DNA of 64,000 nucleotides from Agelaius tricolor (taxonomy: Eukaryota > Chordata > Aves > Passeriformes > Icteridae), in NCBI GenBank assembly GCA_023055355.1, contig JALJCS010000029.1:5456001-5520000 (forward strand), read 5' to 3'. The translations under genes and the position numbers were made by a program. Below, in pieces: positions 1 to 11,864 of this stretch; position 1 is the stretch's first letter; every line of letters begins with the position of its first letter. The notes below the pieces were generated by a model. It saw nothing but the letters and a program-made list of their open reading frames with translations, made no database searches and was not told the DNA's origin.

Positions 1-132
1 TCTCCCTCCCCGCGTCCGGCCCCGCTCCTCTCGAGAGCAGCGCAGCCGAGCGGCGCCCGCCGCGTCTCCGCCTCTCCCCTCTCGATGAAACGCGAGAAAA
101 GAGCAGAAAAGCCCCGCGGGGCAGCGACTCAC
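1..132 (-). other. UBASH3B: 5' end of UBASH3B intron 1
   Basis: On the minus strand the intron opens with a consensus donor, GTGAGT, at 132 down to 127, directly after exon 1. The remaining ~126 bases are GC- and CpG-rich and belong to the same CpG island as the exon. The intron continues out of the window to the left. Confidence 0.8.
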
Positions 133-275
133 GCCCGTGCTTTGGGGAAGCCCATGGAGAGCAGGATCTCCAGCGAAGAGCCATGTTTGATGGTCCCGGC
201 GCGGTGCTGGCGGCTCCGCCGGGGGATGACTTTGCTGTAGAGCTCCTCCCGGGCGGCCATGGCGAGCTGGGCCAT
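133..275 (-). CDS. UBASH3B: UBASH3B (STS-1) first coding exon, partial gene
   Basis: This exon encodes the N-terminus of UBASH3B/STS-1, a UBA-SH3-histidine-phosphatase-fold protein that dephosphorylates ZAP-70/Syk-family kinases and dampens T-cell and growth-factor receptor signalling in the cytoplasm. The 47 complete residues begin MAQLAMAAREELYSKV, contain the TIKHGS stretch, and end with LLSMGFPKAR, whose MGFP is the loop signature of a UBA domain. This matches the vertebrate UBASH3B N-terminus closely; the paralogue UBASH3A is clearly different here. The last codon (GC|N) is split by a GTGAGT donor. There are two in-frame starts. The first ATG (275-273) has C at -3 and G at +4. The second (260-258, residue 6) has G at -3 and G at +4, a better Kozak match. 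I chose the first because it matches the family start (MAQ...). The open frame extends further upstream to an ATG at 380, but that part looks like translated 5' UTR. The UBA remainder, phosphoesterase, SH3 and phosphatase regions lie outside the window. Confidence 0.88.
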
Positions 276-545
276 CAGCGCGCTGCCATCGCCGCCCGCG
301 CTCGGCCATGCACGCCAGGGGCTGGGGACAGCGGCGGGGACAGCCACGCACGGCCGGGGAGCCGCGGCGACACCGCCCACGGCCGGCCGGGGAGGGAGGG
401 GAGGGAGGGGAGGGGAGGGGAAGGGAGGGAGGGGAAGGGAGGGAGGGGAGGATGCGGGGAGCGCAGCCGGGATGATGCCCCCGCCCCGCCGAGGGTGGGT
501 GGGGGATGCGCGGGAGCGGGCGGGAGAAAGGAAGGTTTCCTGAAA
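276..545 (-). promoter_or_regulatory. UBASH3B: UBASH3B CpG-island promoter and 5' UTR
   Basis: This is very GC-rich, CpG-dense sequence directly upstream of the UBASH3B start codon on the minus strand. It contains a G-rich patch (about 385-452, units such as GGGGAGGGGA on the plus strand) and no obvious TATA box, as expected for a CpG-island promoter. The exact transcription start is not readable from sequence. CpG density falls sharply near 540, where A-rich DNA begins. Confidence 0.65.
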
Positions 546-858
546 TAATAAAAAAATAAAAAAAATTAAAAATTAAATTAAAAAAAAAGGAAAAAGAAAG
601 CACGTGCACGCGCGGTTTGGTTTTCTTTTTTTTTTCCTTTCTTTTTGTTTTTTGGGGTTTTTTTTGTTTGTTTTGCCTTTACTATGGTCGTTATGTTCAT
701 TTATTTATTTATTTTGGGTGTGTTTTTTTGGTTCGTTTTGCCTTTATTAGAAATCTGTTAGTTATTTTAATTATTTATTTGTTTGTTTATTTTTGTTCGC
801 TTTATTGTAATATTTTTTGCTTTTATTTGTTTGTTCATTTATTTATTTATATATAGAA
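546..858. repeat. A-rich then T-rich low-complexity DNA
   Basis: A-rich sequence (546-600) is followed by a short CACGTG-containing spacer and then ~240 bp of T-rich DNA with TTTG, TTTA and ATTT motifs. Open frames here are F/Y/L-rich artefacts. No gene is seen. Confidence 0.7.
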
Positions 859-1200
<342 letters not shown>

Positions 1201-1328
1201 ATTTTTTAGGAAATCCTTTCTGTGATCCCAACCAAACTCCACAAAGGGGGGGGGGTCAGGACTCTCCAGGTTCCCTCTGCCACTTCCACTGTCATGGAAA
1301 GGGTTGGCTTGGGATAACCCAAACAGAA
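1201..1328. other. Short unique spacer between two microsatellites
   Basis: About 130 bp of non-repetitive sequence with one run of nine Gs (1246-1254 region). Nothing recognisable. Confidence 0.5.
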
Positions 1329-2046
1329 ATCCCATCCATCCCATCCCATCCCATCCCATCCCATCCCATCCATCCCATCCCATCCTAATCCATCCCATCC
1401 CATCCCATCCCATCCATCCCATCCCATCCCATCCATCCCATCCCATCCCATCCCATCCCATCCCATCCCATCCCATCCCATCCCATCCATCCCATCCCAT
1501 CCCATCCATCCCATCCATCCCATCCCATCCCATCCCATCCCATCCCATCCCATCCCATCCATCCCATCCCATCCCATCCCATCCATCCCATCCCATCCCA
1601 TCCCCATCCCATCCCATCCCATCCCATCCCATCCCATCCCATCCATCCCATCCCATCCCATCCATCCCATCCCATCCCATCCCATCCCATCCCATCCCAT
1701 CCATCCCATCCCATCCCATCCATCCCATCCATCCCATCCCATCCCATCCCATCCCACCCCATCCCATCCCACCCCATCCCATCCCATCCCCATCCCCATC
1801 CCATCCCATCCCATCCCATCCCATCCCCATCCCATCCCATCCCATCCCATCCCATCCCATCCCATCCATCCCATCCCATCCCACCCCATCCCATCCCATC
1901 CTAATCCATCCCATCCCATCCCATCCATCCCATCCCATCCCATCCATCCCATCCCATCCCATCCCATCCCATCCATCCCATCCCATCCATCCCATCCCAT
2001 CCCATCCCATCCCATCCATCCCATCCCATCCCAATCCATCCCATCC
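1329..2046. repeat. (CCATC)n satellite-like array, ~720 bp
   Basis: An irregular mixture of CATCC and CCATCC steps, with rare CCACC, CCCCATCC and TAATCC variants. The minus strand reads GGGATGGGATGGG repeatedly, that is, dozens of G3 runs separated by two-base loops. The long W/D/G/M-rich and H/P/S/I-rich open frames on the two strands are repeat translations, not genes. Confidence 0.97.
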
Positions 2047-2475
2047 CACCTCCCACTGTCCCAGGCTGCTCCCAGCCCTGCCCAGCCTGGCCTTGGGCAC
2101 TGCCAGGGCTCCAGGGCAGCCCCAGCTGCTCTGGGAGTTCCATCCCAGCCCCTGCCCACCCTCCCAGGGAACAATTCCCAATTCCCAGTGTCCCACCCAT
2201 CCCTGCCCTCTGGCACTGGCAGCCATTCCCTGGCTCCTGTCCCTCCATCCTTGTCCCCAGTCCCTCTGCAGCTCTCCTGGAGCCCCTTCAGGCCCTGCCA
2301 GGGCTCTGAGCCCTCCCTGGAGCTGCTCCTGTCCCAGCCTGGCTCAGGGGGCTCCAGCCCTGGATCAGCTCCGTGCTTTCCCTGGAATGGCTCCAGCAGC
2401 TCCACTCAAGGATCTTTGTGCTCACCTGGACGTGGCTCAAGGCAAAACACAGAGCTGTGCTCCAAAGTTTTTACC
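2047..2475 (-). mobile_element. CR1 LINE 3' fragment, reverse orientation
   Basis: The sequence reads as the reverse complement of an avian CR1 3' region: CCAGCCTGGCCTTGGGCA, then the 'chunk' with CTGCTCTGGGA, then further upstream CR1 sequence (GCTCCAGCAGCTCC). It abuts the CCATC array, so the array may have grown from the tail end of this insertion. No reverse-transcriptase frame remains. Confidence 0.8.
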
Positions 2476-4436
2476 TCATCCTTGTGCTCCCCTCCCTGCA
2501 GTTCCTGTGGGCTGGGTGGGACAGATATTCCTGCTTTTCTCCTCATTCTGTTTCAATTCATCCTCCTCATCCTTCTCCTTTTCCTTTTTAAATTTTTTTC
2601 CCTTGACTTTCCCTTTTTTCCACTTTTCCTTTCACTTTCAAGGCCAGGCAGACCCTGCTCCTGCAGGCCCAGTGCAGAGCAGCCTGAATCCCCAACCCTG
2701 CCAGCAAATAAAAACCCATGAAGAGGCATTTTTAAAAATAGTTTATGTCGGGGAAGGAAATCAATACTGGCAATGACAAATCTATCAGTGCAGTTGTTAT
2801 TATTCCCATTAGGGGAAACCAACAGCCCATTTCCATTTTGTTGTATCAATGAAGGGGAAAAAATAATTCCCCTCCCAGCTCCCTGCTCGTTCTCCTCCTG
2901 TGCCAGGAGATTTTTCTGCCTCTTTATCCACAGGAAAAAACCATCCCTGAACTGAGGATCCCATGGAAATTCCAGCTCCAGAAAGACACAGCACAAAAAA
3001 ACCAAAACCAAACTAAAAAAGTGCTTCTTGTTCCTCTCTTAAAATCACTTTTAACTCCTCTGATGTTGCTGAGGTTCTTTAATTTGCTCTCACTATTAAT
3101 TGGCAAGGACTTCATTAAAGCCAGAGGGTGAAATGAATTTAGCTGTGGATTTCAGCTGTGAAATCAGGATCAGGCACCCAATCCACTCCAATTTAATTCA
3201 GGGGGAGAATTAAGGCCATTAATAACAATATTTTCTGTTCCATTTTAACACAGGAGGAGAATTAAGAGTATTAATAACAATATTTGTGCTCAAATTTGGA
3301 TTGCTGGAGCCCCCAGAAGGGTTTGGCACCCATGAACTCATTCCAGCCTCGCTGGGAGCACCAGGAAGACCCAGGAGGAGAAATAAAAACCCCAAATTAA
3401 TCCTGATCCCACCTTCCCATCTCCCTGGGGAGAGCAGGGATCTGCAGCCAGCAGAAAACGTTTGGATTTCTCTCCCTGGGCCTCCCTCCTGTGCTCCAGC
3501 TGAATTACTCAAGCAGGAAATAACAATAAAAATGAAATTTGCTCTGGAGGCAGCTCCCAGGGACTCTGCCCAGATGGGAACCTCTTTGCTCTGCCTGTGA
3601 CAGATCCACACAATAAATTCAAACAGGAATAAATCCACATTAGGGAAGGTGAAATACTGAACTTGGTTTGGTTGGATGAGCTGCTGCATCAAACAAGGAA
3701 CAGAAATAGGATTTTTTTTTGTTTTTGTTTTATTTTTTTAGGTGAGACTGGCTGGAAATTATTTTCCAAGCCTGCCAAGATCACGTCCTCGGAACTTTAA
3801 TGTCCCTGCATTGGATCTGGCTGGGCTTTTTTACATGGAAACTTTATTTTTTTTAGGGAAAAAAATGTGGTTTTTTCTACCCCCAGCTATCCAATGTGTG
3901 CCTGGAAATAAAGCTGCCACCCACCTTTTTTTTTCTTTTTTTTGATTGTAAGCTGAAAATGAAAGCTGTCACAGTGATCAAATAGGGAAAGGGAAGAAAG
4001 TAAAAGTAGAAAGCCAAATATAAAAAAAAAAAAAGGAGAACACCCAGAAAAATGTGTTGCAGCCTCTAAAATTATCAATAATTGCAGCAAAATAATCAAA
4101 ATATACAAAATGATTTGGCTTTGTATGAAAGCTGTGATATTCAGTTTATTTAAAATGCTGTCAGATTTTCACAGAGAACGTTTCTGGTTTGGTTTTTAAT
4201 TCATTTTTGTTTTCACATGGCCTTGTGTTGCTGGCCTGATCCCAGATATTTCTATTTGTGTTCACTTATTGCTGCTCACCATTCTCCTGTTTAGGGCAAC
4301 AACTTTTGGGTGCCCAAAGCAACAAAAAGAGCACAAATTCCTGCCCCAAGAGCCTTGGCTGTGTCCTCTGGGAAATTCTAAATTTTCCTGGGTGAACTCC
4401 AATTCTAATCCCTTTACCTACAGGAAAATGCATTTT
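2476..4436. other. Unique intergenic DNA with T-rich patches
   Basis: I see no gene. There is a T-rich stretch at 2570-2640, a short tandem duplication around 3200-3285 (two copies of a GAGAATTAAG...TTAATAACAATATT segment), and poly-T/poly-A runs near 3712, 3925 and 4020. Short open frames show no recognisable protein signature. Confidence 0.5.
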
Positions 4437-4690
4437 TAGGGGATTATTTTTATTATTATTTTTGTATAATTAGATTTATTTATTTCATTATTTATATGCA
4501 TAATATATAAATATAAGCTATAAAAATAATATATAAGATATTATATATTATATATTATATATTATATATTATATATTATATATTATATATTATACATTAT
4601 ATTATACTACATACTATATTATATATTGTATATTGTATATTGTGTTATATATTTATATTTATATTTTACTTATTATTTTTATTATTTTAG
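4437..4690. repeat. A/T-rich tandem array (TATATTA-type)
   Basis: Almost pure A/T with a core of TATATTA units (about 4530-4590). It is self-complementary and cruciform-prone. Confidence 0.9.
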
Positions 4691-5712
4691 GGGATTTTTT
4701 AATTGTTGTTTTTTTTATTTCTCTTTCTGGGGTGAAGGCAAAATTGAGGGGGGAGAGTTTTAAAAAGCCAGGGAGGGGGGATTTCCATAGGAAGAGCTCA
4801 GGTTTCTGAGGAATTTGAGCCAAATGTAGGGGGTTTTTTAGCCAAATTTAGGGATTTTTTGAGCCAAATTTAGTTTATTTTTTTTTCCCAGCCTGATGCT
4901 CCCTCCTGGTGCTGCCATGGGAATGCTTTGCCCCCTAACAATGGGAATATTCTGGAATAAAGAACTCAGCAGCAGGAAATGCAGCAGGGCCTTTGCTTTT
5001 CCCCTTATCCCAAATCCATCCTTGGCAAATCCGCCCTCATTTTTTGGTTTCCCTGCCCACAGCAGCTAAAGAATCAAAAATAAATTGAAATTGAAAGTCA
5101 AACTCAGCCCACCCTCAGCAGTTCCCCTCCCCTCTCACCTCCCTTTATTTTTTAATTTTTAAATTTTTCTCCCCCCTCTTTCCTGAGTTTCCAAGTGCCA
5201 AGGAAAGTTGATTTATGGCTGAGAAAAATCAACAGCTGCCTCACACTCGCTTCAAACCAGCACCAAAACAGAAGGGAAATTATGATTTCATTGTTATTTA
5301 GGAGTTTTTTTGTGAAGCTGAGAGCAGAAAAACAAAAAACCTGCAAACTGCAGCTCATTTTCTGTGCTGTGGGTGCTGAGCTTTGGTGGAAGTGGAAGAA
5401 CAACATTCCTGAGAGCAGCCGTGAGGAATGAATCCCCTTTGTCCGGCTTTGGTACCTGTTGGGGCTGGAATTCCTTTATTCCCACAGGGAAAATTCCCTT
5501 CCTTCCCTCCCCTCTTCCAAGGTGCTCCCTCCTCTCTGCTCTGCAAGATTTGGGTGCCCAGAATGTTGAAAACCAGCAGGAGCAGCTGGGTAAAGGAGCA
5601 GAGGGATGGGAAAGGAGAATTCTCCCCCCATTTCTGCCCCTGCCACGAGGTTTGGGCTCTGGCAGAGTTATCAGAGCTTCAGCACTGAGGGTTTTTTAAT
5701 CCATCTCCAGCT
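4691..5712. other. Unique intergenic DNA
   Basis: No recognisable gene or repeat. A small imperfect repeat with GAGCCAAATTTAG occurs at 4816-4872. Open frames at 5150-5700 overlap on both strands and have no family signature. Confidence 0.45.
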
Positions 5713-6105
5713 TTTATTTTATTTTTTTTTTTTTTATTTTTATTTTATTTTATTTTATTTTTTATTTTATTTTATTTTTTTTATTTTATTTTTTTATTTT
5801 TATTTTTATTTTATTTTTATTTTATTTTATTTTTTTAAATTTTATTTTATTTTATTTTATTTTATTTTATTTTTATTTTATTATTTTTTATTTTATTTTA
5901 TTTTATTTTGTTTTTATTTTATTTTTATTTTATTTTTATTTTATTTATTTTATTTTATTTTATTTTTATTTTATTTTATTTTTTTATTTTTTTTTTATTT
6001 TATTTTATTTTATTTTTATTTTATTTTTAATTTATTCTATTTTATTTTTATTTTATTTTATTTTAATTTAATTTAATTTTATTTTATTTTATTTTATTTT
6101 ATTTT
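5713..6105. repeat. (TTTTA)n pentanucleotide array, ~390 bp
   Basis: Nearly continuous TTTTA units with occasional T insertions or a G. The F/Y/L-rich open frame through it is an artefact. It is probably an expansion of an A/T tail. Confidence 0.95.
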
Positions 6106-6761
6106 TGGATCTGGGACTCCAGCTGCAGATGTGGAATTGTGGGGTGAAAAAAGCACCGCGAGCTGCATTAGAAGGGCAGCGAGAATTCGCTTTTCTAGCT
6201 TCGATTTTGGAGCGTGTTTTCCTCATTGAAATAAAAAGAAAAAAAATCCACTTTAATTTCATCAATTATATATATTATGTAATATATTATTCCTTCATTT
6301 GGGCTTCGAGTTACGGAGCTGAGCAGGAATAAGTCGAGAGGCAAAATTTCCTTCAGGTATTTCAGGGCAGGACAGGACAGGTGTAGAAAATCAAAGAGAA
6401 ATAAAGGAGAAACAAAAGGGAAAGAAGAGAATACATTGATTTTCAAAGATTTTCAGCTGGTTTTGGCTCTGCTGGGAGAGGAAGGGCTTTGTTGCTGGGC
6501 ACTGATTCAGCCCAGAGCGTGGCCAGGGCAGGGTTTGCCTTTATTGCTCATTAAAAACCAAGCAAGCCATGGAGAGCGGCTTTGCAAAGTGAGGCTTTAC
6601 CCTCTCCTAACCAGGCAGGGCTGGGGTTTTCTTCACCTACCTAGAAAAGAGTTTAATTCAGCAAATCTTTATTTTATTTTCTCCTGCTTGGCCCAGCAGC
6701 TGGGGGAGCTCTGGGCAGTGAGCTCAGGTGAGATTCAGCTAAAACCACAGGTAAATTAAAA
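6106..6761. other. Unique intergenic DNA
   Basis: No gene recognised. Small A/T-rich patches occur at 6260-6290. Nothing else stands out. Confidence 0.45.
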
Positions 6762-6866
6762 TATTGCTGTAAAACCCACTTTTATTGGTGTAAACCCCAC
6801 TTTTATTGGTATAAAAATCCATTTTTATTGGTATAAAAACCACTTTTATTGGTATAAAAACCATTT
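6762..6866. repeat. ~21-bp minisatellite, about 5 copies
   Basis: Repeats of CACTTTTATTGGTATAAAAA with small changes. Each unit contains an ATTGG (CCAAT-box-like) motif followed by TATAAAA, so the array is a ladder of CCAAT/TATA-like motifs, probably by chance. Confidence 0.9.
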
Positions 6867-7191
6867 TTTTCAGGGCTGGGCTGCTCCCTCTGCTAGAAGG
6901 AGAAAAGTTGAGTAAATGAATGATTAAAAAAGCCCCAACTTGCAGCCCATGTGCAAGAAACATCCAGACCCTTGGCTGTGTTGTCTCCTGGATCCCCTGG
7001 CTGTCCCTGGTGTGAACCCAGATTATTTCCACCCTCATTTATTTGCTGGGGACTGAGCCAAGAAATAACGTGGTACAACAGAGAGCTGCTGGGATTTCCC
7101 CAACTCCCCCACACAGAGAAATGTGCTGAGCTGCAGGAGGTTCTACAAAGTCTGCAAATCTCTTTTCTTTTGGGGCTTTTGCTTTCATTGG
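6867..7191. other. Unique intergenic DNA
   Basis: No gene or repeat recognised. Confidence 0.4.
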
Positions 7192-7620
7192 AATTATTTA
7201 TTTTATTTTATTTTATTTTATTTCATTTTACTTTATTTCATTTCATTTCATTTTATTTTATTTTGTTGGTGTTTTTTTTTTCCTAGCTGCATTCCTGGGC
7301 CCTCATTGGATTCCCTGGAGAAGAGAAAAAAAATGGCTTTTTTTTTAACAGAATTATTGGAAATATTTCAATTATTAACAGAACATTGGAAATTATTAAC
7401 AGAATATATTGGGATTATTGGAATATATATTGGAATTATTAACAGAATATTGGAAATATTGGAAAAGAAGGGGATGGGGTGTTTGTGGTCATTTGAAATC
7501 CTCCTGATTCTTTGGTACAGTTGGTTGAAATTAATTGTAGAACTGGAATTGAAATTGTGGAATTGTTTGGAATAATATGAGAATATTATATGAGGATATT
7601 GAAATAATATGAGGCTTGAT
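7192..7620. repeat. (TTTTA/TTTCA)n followed by ATTATTGGAAT-type degenerate repeats
   Basis: 7195-7267 is a pentamer array alternating TTTTA and TTTCA. 7345-7470 holds degenerate copies of ATTATTAACAGAATATTGGA. 7535-7610 repeats GAATTG and AATATGAG motifs. All are low-complexity; no gene. Confidence 0.75.
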
Positions 7621-8938
7621 TTAATTTGTTCTCAAAGACAGGCAGGAACCGGCCCGAATCAATGGGGTGATGCTTTGATTCCTTTCCTCATTTTTCTTTC
7701 GTTATTTTTGCAGTTTAACTTTCCTCTCTTTGTGCATAACAACAGCCTTTGAGAGGAGGAGAGCCTGGAAGTGCTTCTGTGAAAATGCTCAGCCAAGTTT
7801 CACAAAGTTCATTGAAAGAGAAATAATAAAGCAGCACATGGCAGAGAGGAGCAAAATTTGAAAAGGAAATATTTCTAATGTAATCATCACACAGGCTTAG
7901 AGACATAGGAGGCAGATTTTTAATGTTTGTGATAAGATTTTTATCTGGAAAACATCACTTTAGCAATGATTAGAGAAGAGGATTATTTCCCATGTACGTG
8001 TGTGTCCATTATAAACACATTTCTGTAGCTGGAGAGGAACTTAGAGCTGCAATTTCAATATGAATGAGCATCATCCAACATCCTGCTCCTGCTGGAAGTG
8101 TCTGCAATTTATTTCATATTTAAATCTTCATTAGATGAGTGGCTAAAAGAGAGGCTGCTCTGTGTAAATTAAATTCCCCCGTCTGTGGCTCCATGTGTAA
8201 CTCTTTGCAATCATTTACTCAAATGTTACATTCATCCTTTGCAGCATAAATTTCCATAGAACTTTGATTTCAGCTGCTTCTCTCTTTATGTGAGTGCTGC
8301 AGAGAATTAAATACTCTCAGTCCAAACTCTGATCTGGGTTGATAACATTTAGCATAAACCTTGCTCTTGTCATCTGGAAAAAAGAAAAAAAAAAAAAAGA
8401 AAGAATAAATCAGATTTCCTGATTAAGACAGTCCCTAAAGTGCACACATATGTTTAATTTTACTACTCAGAGTATCCTTGTTGTATTCCCAGCAAGGAAA
8501 TGATTCCCTGGACCTGCTGGGCTGGGGCCCAAGGTAAGATTTGATGCCTTTCCCAAGACATCCCATCCAAAATCAATTTGTCAGTGCTCTGCAGCCCTGG
8601 CCTGGAGCCCCTTGCAGTTGTTTCCCCTGCCTGTGTTTGGTGCGAGGATTCTCAGGGATAAACAAAACGAGGGAGGCAAACAGGGAAGGGAAGCGTTGCT
8701 GTTTGCAGATCTCTGCCCATCTGTTTCTCATTCTGCCTGGCTCAGGGAGCGTTTCCACGCTCTGCTCATCCCAGTTCAGAGAGCCCAGCCCGGGGAACCT
8801 GGGGCTCCTCCTCTGAGCCCAGAGCCCTGCAGGGACCTGGGGGTGACAGGGGTGCCTTGAGGAGGCTGCCCTGGAGCAGGGGCTGGGCTGGGGGAGAAAC
8901 CTTCCTATTTTAAATAGAATGGAAGTACTGGTTTCTCT
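7621..8938. other. Unique DNA, possible conserved non-coding element at 7930-8350
   Basis: No coding signature. 7930-8350 is non-repetitive, moderately A/T-rich and full of homeodomain/POU-like words (ATTAGA, TTTGCAATC, AAATTAAATT, ATTTAAATC), the composition often seen in vertebrate developmental enhancers. This is a compositional impression only. 8400-8930 is ordinary GC-moderate intergenic DNA. Confidence 0.3.
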
Positions 8939-10256
8939 GGGTCTGCATTGAAGGAGCTTGGATGATAATTCATGTTCAGACTCAGGTGTTTCTTATTGTT
9001 ATCAGTGAAACAGCCTCACAACCATGAGTTCTGCAGCCTTCATTAGAAGGCACAACATGGCCACAATCTCTTGTTTCAAGGTCTTTTAAGACTAAACCAT
9101 CCAATTAAGAGCTGACACCTGGATTATTTCCCTTTTTACCCAATAACTGATCCCACAGAGCTGCAATGGGGACTTTTCTGCCCAGTTACAAAATGCCACC
9201 AAACCCACGAAGAAGAAGCAGGAAGAACAAACCCAGGACAGCCCCTGTGCCCTCCATCTTGCTGCCATCCATAGCACACTAAAAACCCCAAACCTAAACT
9301 GGGAGAATGAGTCAGGCTGGGGAAATGTTGGTCACTTTGGGTGTGGATTGAAGGCACTTGAGGCACTGGTTCATATTCAGACTCAGGTGTTTATTTATTA
9401 TTTCTTATCAGTGAAACAGCCTCACAACCATGAGTTCTGCAGCAAGGCACAAAATGGCCACAATCTCTCGTTCCAAGGACTTTTAAGACTAAACCATCCA
9501 ATTAAGAACTGGCACCTGGATTATTTTCCCTTTTAACCCAATAACTGATCCAAATGTGGACTTTCCTGCCCAATTACCAAATGCCACCCAAACCCAAGAA
9601 AAAGGAAGAAGAAAAACCCAGGACAGCACCCTGTGCCCTCCATCTTGCTTCCATCCACAACACACTAAAAATCCCAAAATCTAAACAGGCAGAATGAGTC
9701 AGGTCTGGATTGAAGGCACTTGAGGCACTGGTTCATGTTCAGACTCAGGTGTTTATTTATTATTTCTTATCAGTGAAACATTCTCACAACCATGAGTTCT
9801 GCAGCAAGGCACAAAATGGCCACAATCTCCTGTTCCAAGGACTTTTAAGACTAAACCATCCAATTAAGAACTGACACCTGAATTATTTTCCCTTTTAACC
9901 CAATAACTGATCCAAATGTGGACTTTCCTGCCCAATTACCAAATGCCACCCAAACCCAAGAAAAAGGAAGAAGAAAAAAAACCCAGGACAGCACCCTGTG
10001 CCCTCCATCTTGCTTCCATCCACAACACACTAAAAATCCCAAAATCTAAACAGGCAGAATGAGTCAGGTCTGGATTGAAGGCACTTGAGGCACTGGTTCA
10101 TGTTCAGACTCAGGTGTTTATTTATTATTTCTTATCAGTGAAACATTCTCACAACCATGAGTTCTGCAGCAAGGCACAAAATGGCCACAATCTCCTGTTC
10201 CAAGGTCTTTTAAAGCCAAACCATCCAATTAAGAGCTGACACCTGGATTATTTTAG
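8939..10256. repeat. ~363-bp tandem repeat, about 3.5 copies
   Basis: The landmark TTCAGACTCAGGTGTTT recurs at intervals of about 401, 363 and 364 bp (near 8975, 9376, 9739 and 10103). Copies 2 and 3 are nearly identical, including the GTGAAACATTCTCAC versus GTGAAACAGCCTCAC variant. Copy 1 is longer and more diverged, and the last copy is cut off at about 10256. The minus-strand open frames in it are shared by the copies but resemble no known protein. Confidence 0.93.
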
Positions 10257-10440
10257 GGGCACTGTGACAAAAAGCAGCTGATGGAATTCTTGAATTGAGA
10301 GGAGAAAAAACGTGGATGGTTATAAATACACCTTGATGCAGTCCAATTGAACTTAAATCTGGGTTTAAATGACTTTGGACTTAAACCTGGGTTTAAATGA
10401 CTTAGAAGGTAAGCCTGGGTTTAAATGACAGCCCTTGCTT
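10257..10440. repeat. Short 30-bp repeat, 3 copies (10349-10430)
   Basis: Three copies of CTGGGTTTAAATGAC separated by ~30 bp. The rest is unique. Confidence 0.7.
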
Positions 10441-11864
10441 AAGTCTTTGGAGTGAAGTAAATGGGACCAGCATCACTCCAGGGGGAGGGGGAAGGCTCCA
10501 CCAGGGAATGCCCCAAACCCTCCCCACCCCTGGGTACGAGCACAGCCCCCAAAGCCCAGCCTGGCTCCCGCTGCTCTTTCAGGGCTGGATTTTGGTGCTG
10601 CACTTCCCTCTGCTGTTGGCTGCTCACACTGGCTTTCCTCTGCCTCCTTTCCTCCCCACACCCTGCTGAATGCAGCTTGAATTTGCCCTCCCCTGATCCT
10701 CCCCTTCCCTAAGATTTTTTTTTTGGGATAATTGAATAATTCCCCGCTTTAATTGAATTTTTTTCCCCCCTGTTTTTGTGCACTGAGAGAATTCTGCCCA
10801 GCTTGGCGACCACAAGAAGAGCAGTTGCCCTGGGGTGATGACTTTTTGACTTTTTGACGAACAAAAACCCCAGAATTCTCCCCAAAGGGAAAAGCCCTGC
10901 CTGTCCTTTCCCCTCCAGTCCACGGAGTTTAAACCAGTTCTAAACTCAGGCTCTGTCCCAGAGCCATTGAACCCAAAGCAGGGTTGGATTCCCTGATTTT
11001 CTTTAGGAGTGCTGAGTTTTCCCATCAGCTGTCGTGTCCCAAGCCCTGGTTTCTAATTCCTTTTGTAAAGAATGCTCTGGGATGGTGGGGTTGGGAATTA
11101 CAGAGCAAGTGGCAATGGGATTTCAGCTGAGCTTCACCCTCCAGGTGTTTTCTAGGAAGGTTTTGAGAAAGGACCATCCCAGCGTGTCAGGAACCTCGAG
11201 TTTCTCTTTGGGAGCTCAGTGGAAGCTTCTCTGTAATTCTTAAACATTTCTAAGGCCTTTTCCCCGCTCAGGGCCAGGTGAAAGCAGCGACAGGAGCACC
11301 TGGAGAGCTTTTTAAATCACAATGTGGCTTTTTTGCCCCATCTAGTGGGTACAAAATGTACTGAGCCTGCAGCTGGTTGTATTTTAATCCCAGCATTGAG
11401 TTTTTCCCCAAGGCAGCTCTCAGGCCCTGATTTCTGTTTTGTTTTCTGGCTCTTTTGGGCAATAATTGTGGGTGGGAGATGCACAGAGAGAGGTGGATCT
11501 CAGGATAACTCAATCATTACTTATTGAGAGAAGCGAACAGGGCACATTTACCCCAAGAAGAGCAGCTCAGAGAAGGCCAGGATTTTCTAGGTGAGGGCTT
11601 GGGGATAAAGGTGCTCAAAGCCAACCTTGTCCAGCTCCATCTCTGCAGTGCCTGGGGTGGGGAGCAGCATCGGCTGAGAGCTGAGCACGGGGAATTTCTG
11701 GGTTTCACGAGGCCCTGAGGAGCAAACAGCCTTCAAACCCTTCCTCATGGATGCTGTAGATCCCTAATTCTCGATTTTATCCTTGCAAATTAATGTGAGG
11801 AGGGGACAGCAGCAATTACAGTGGTAGGGTGGAAAAAAAACTTTCCAGCTTCTCTTGGAAGATC
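10441..11864. other. Unique intergenic DNA
   Basis: Moderately GC-rich sequence with several overlapping open frames of 60-130 codons on both strands and no recognisable domain. I see no gene, RNA or repeat that I can name. Confidence 0.45.
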
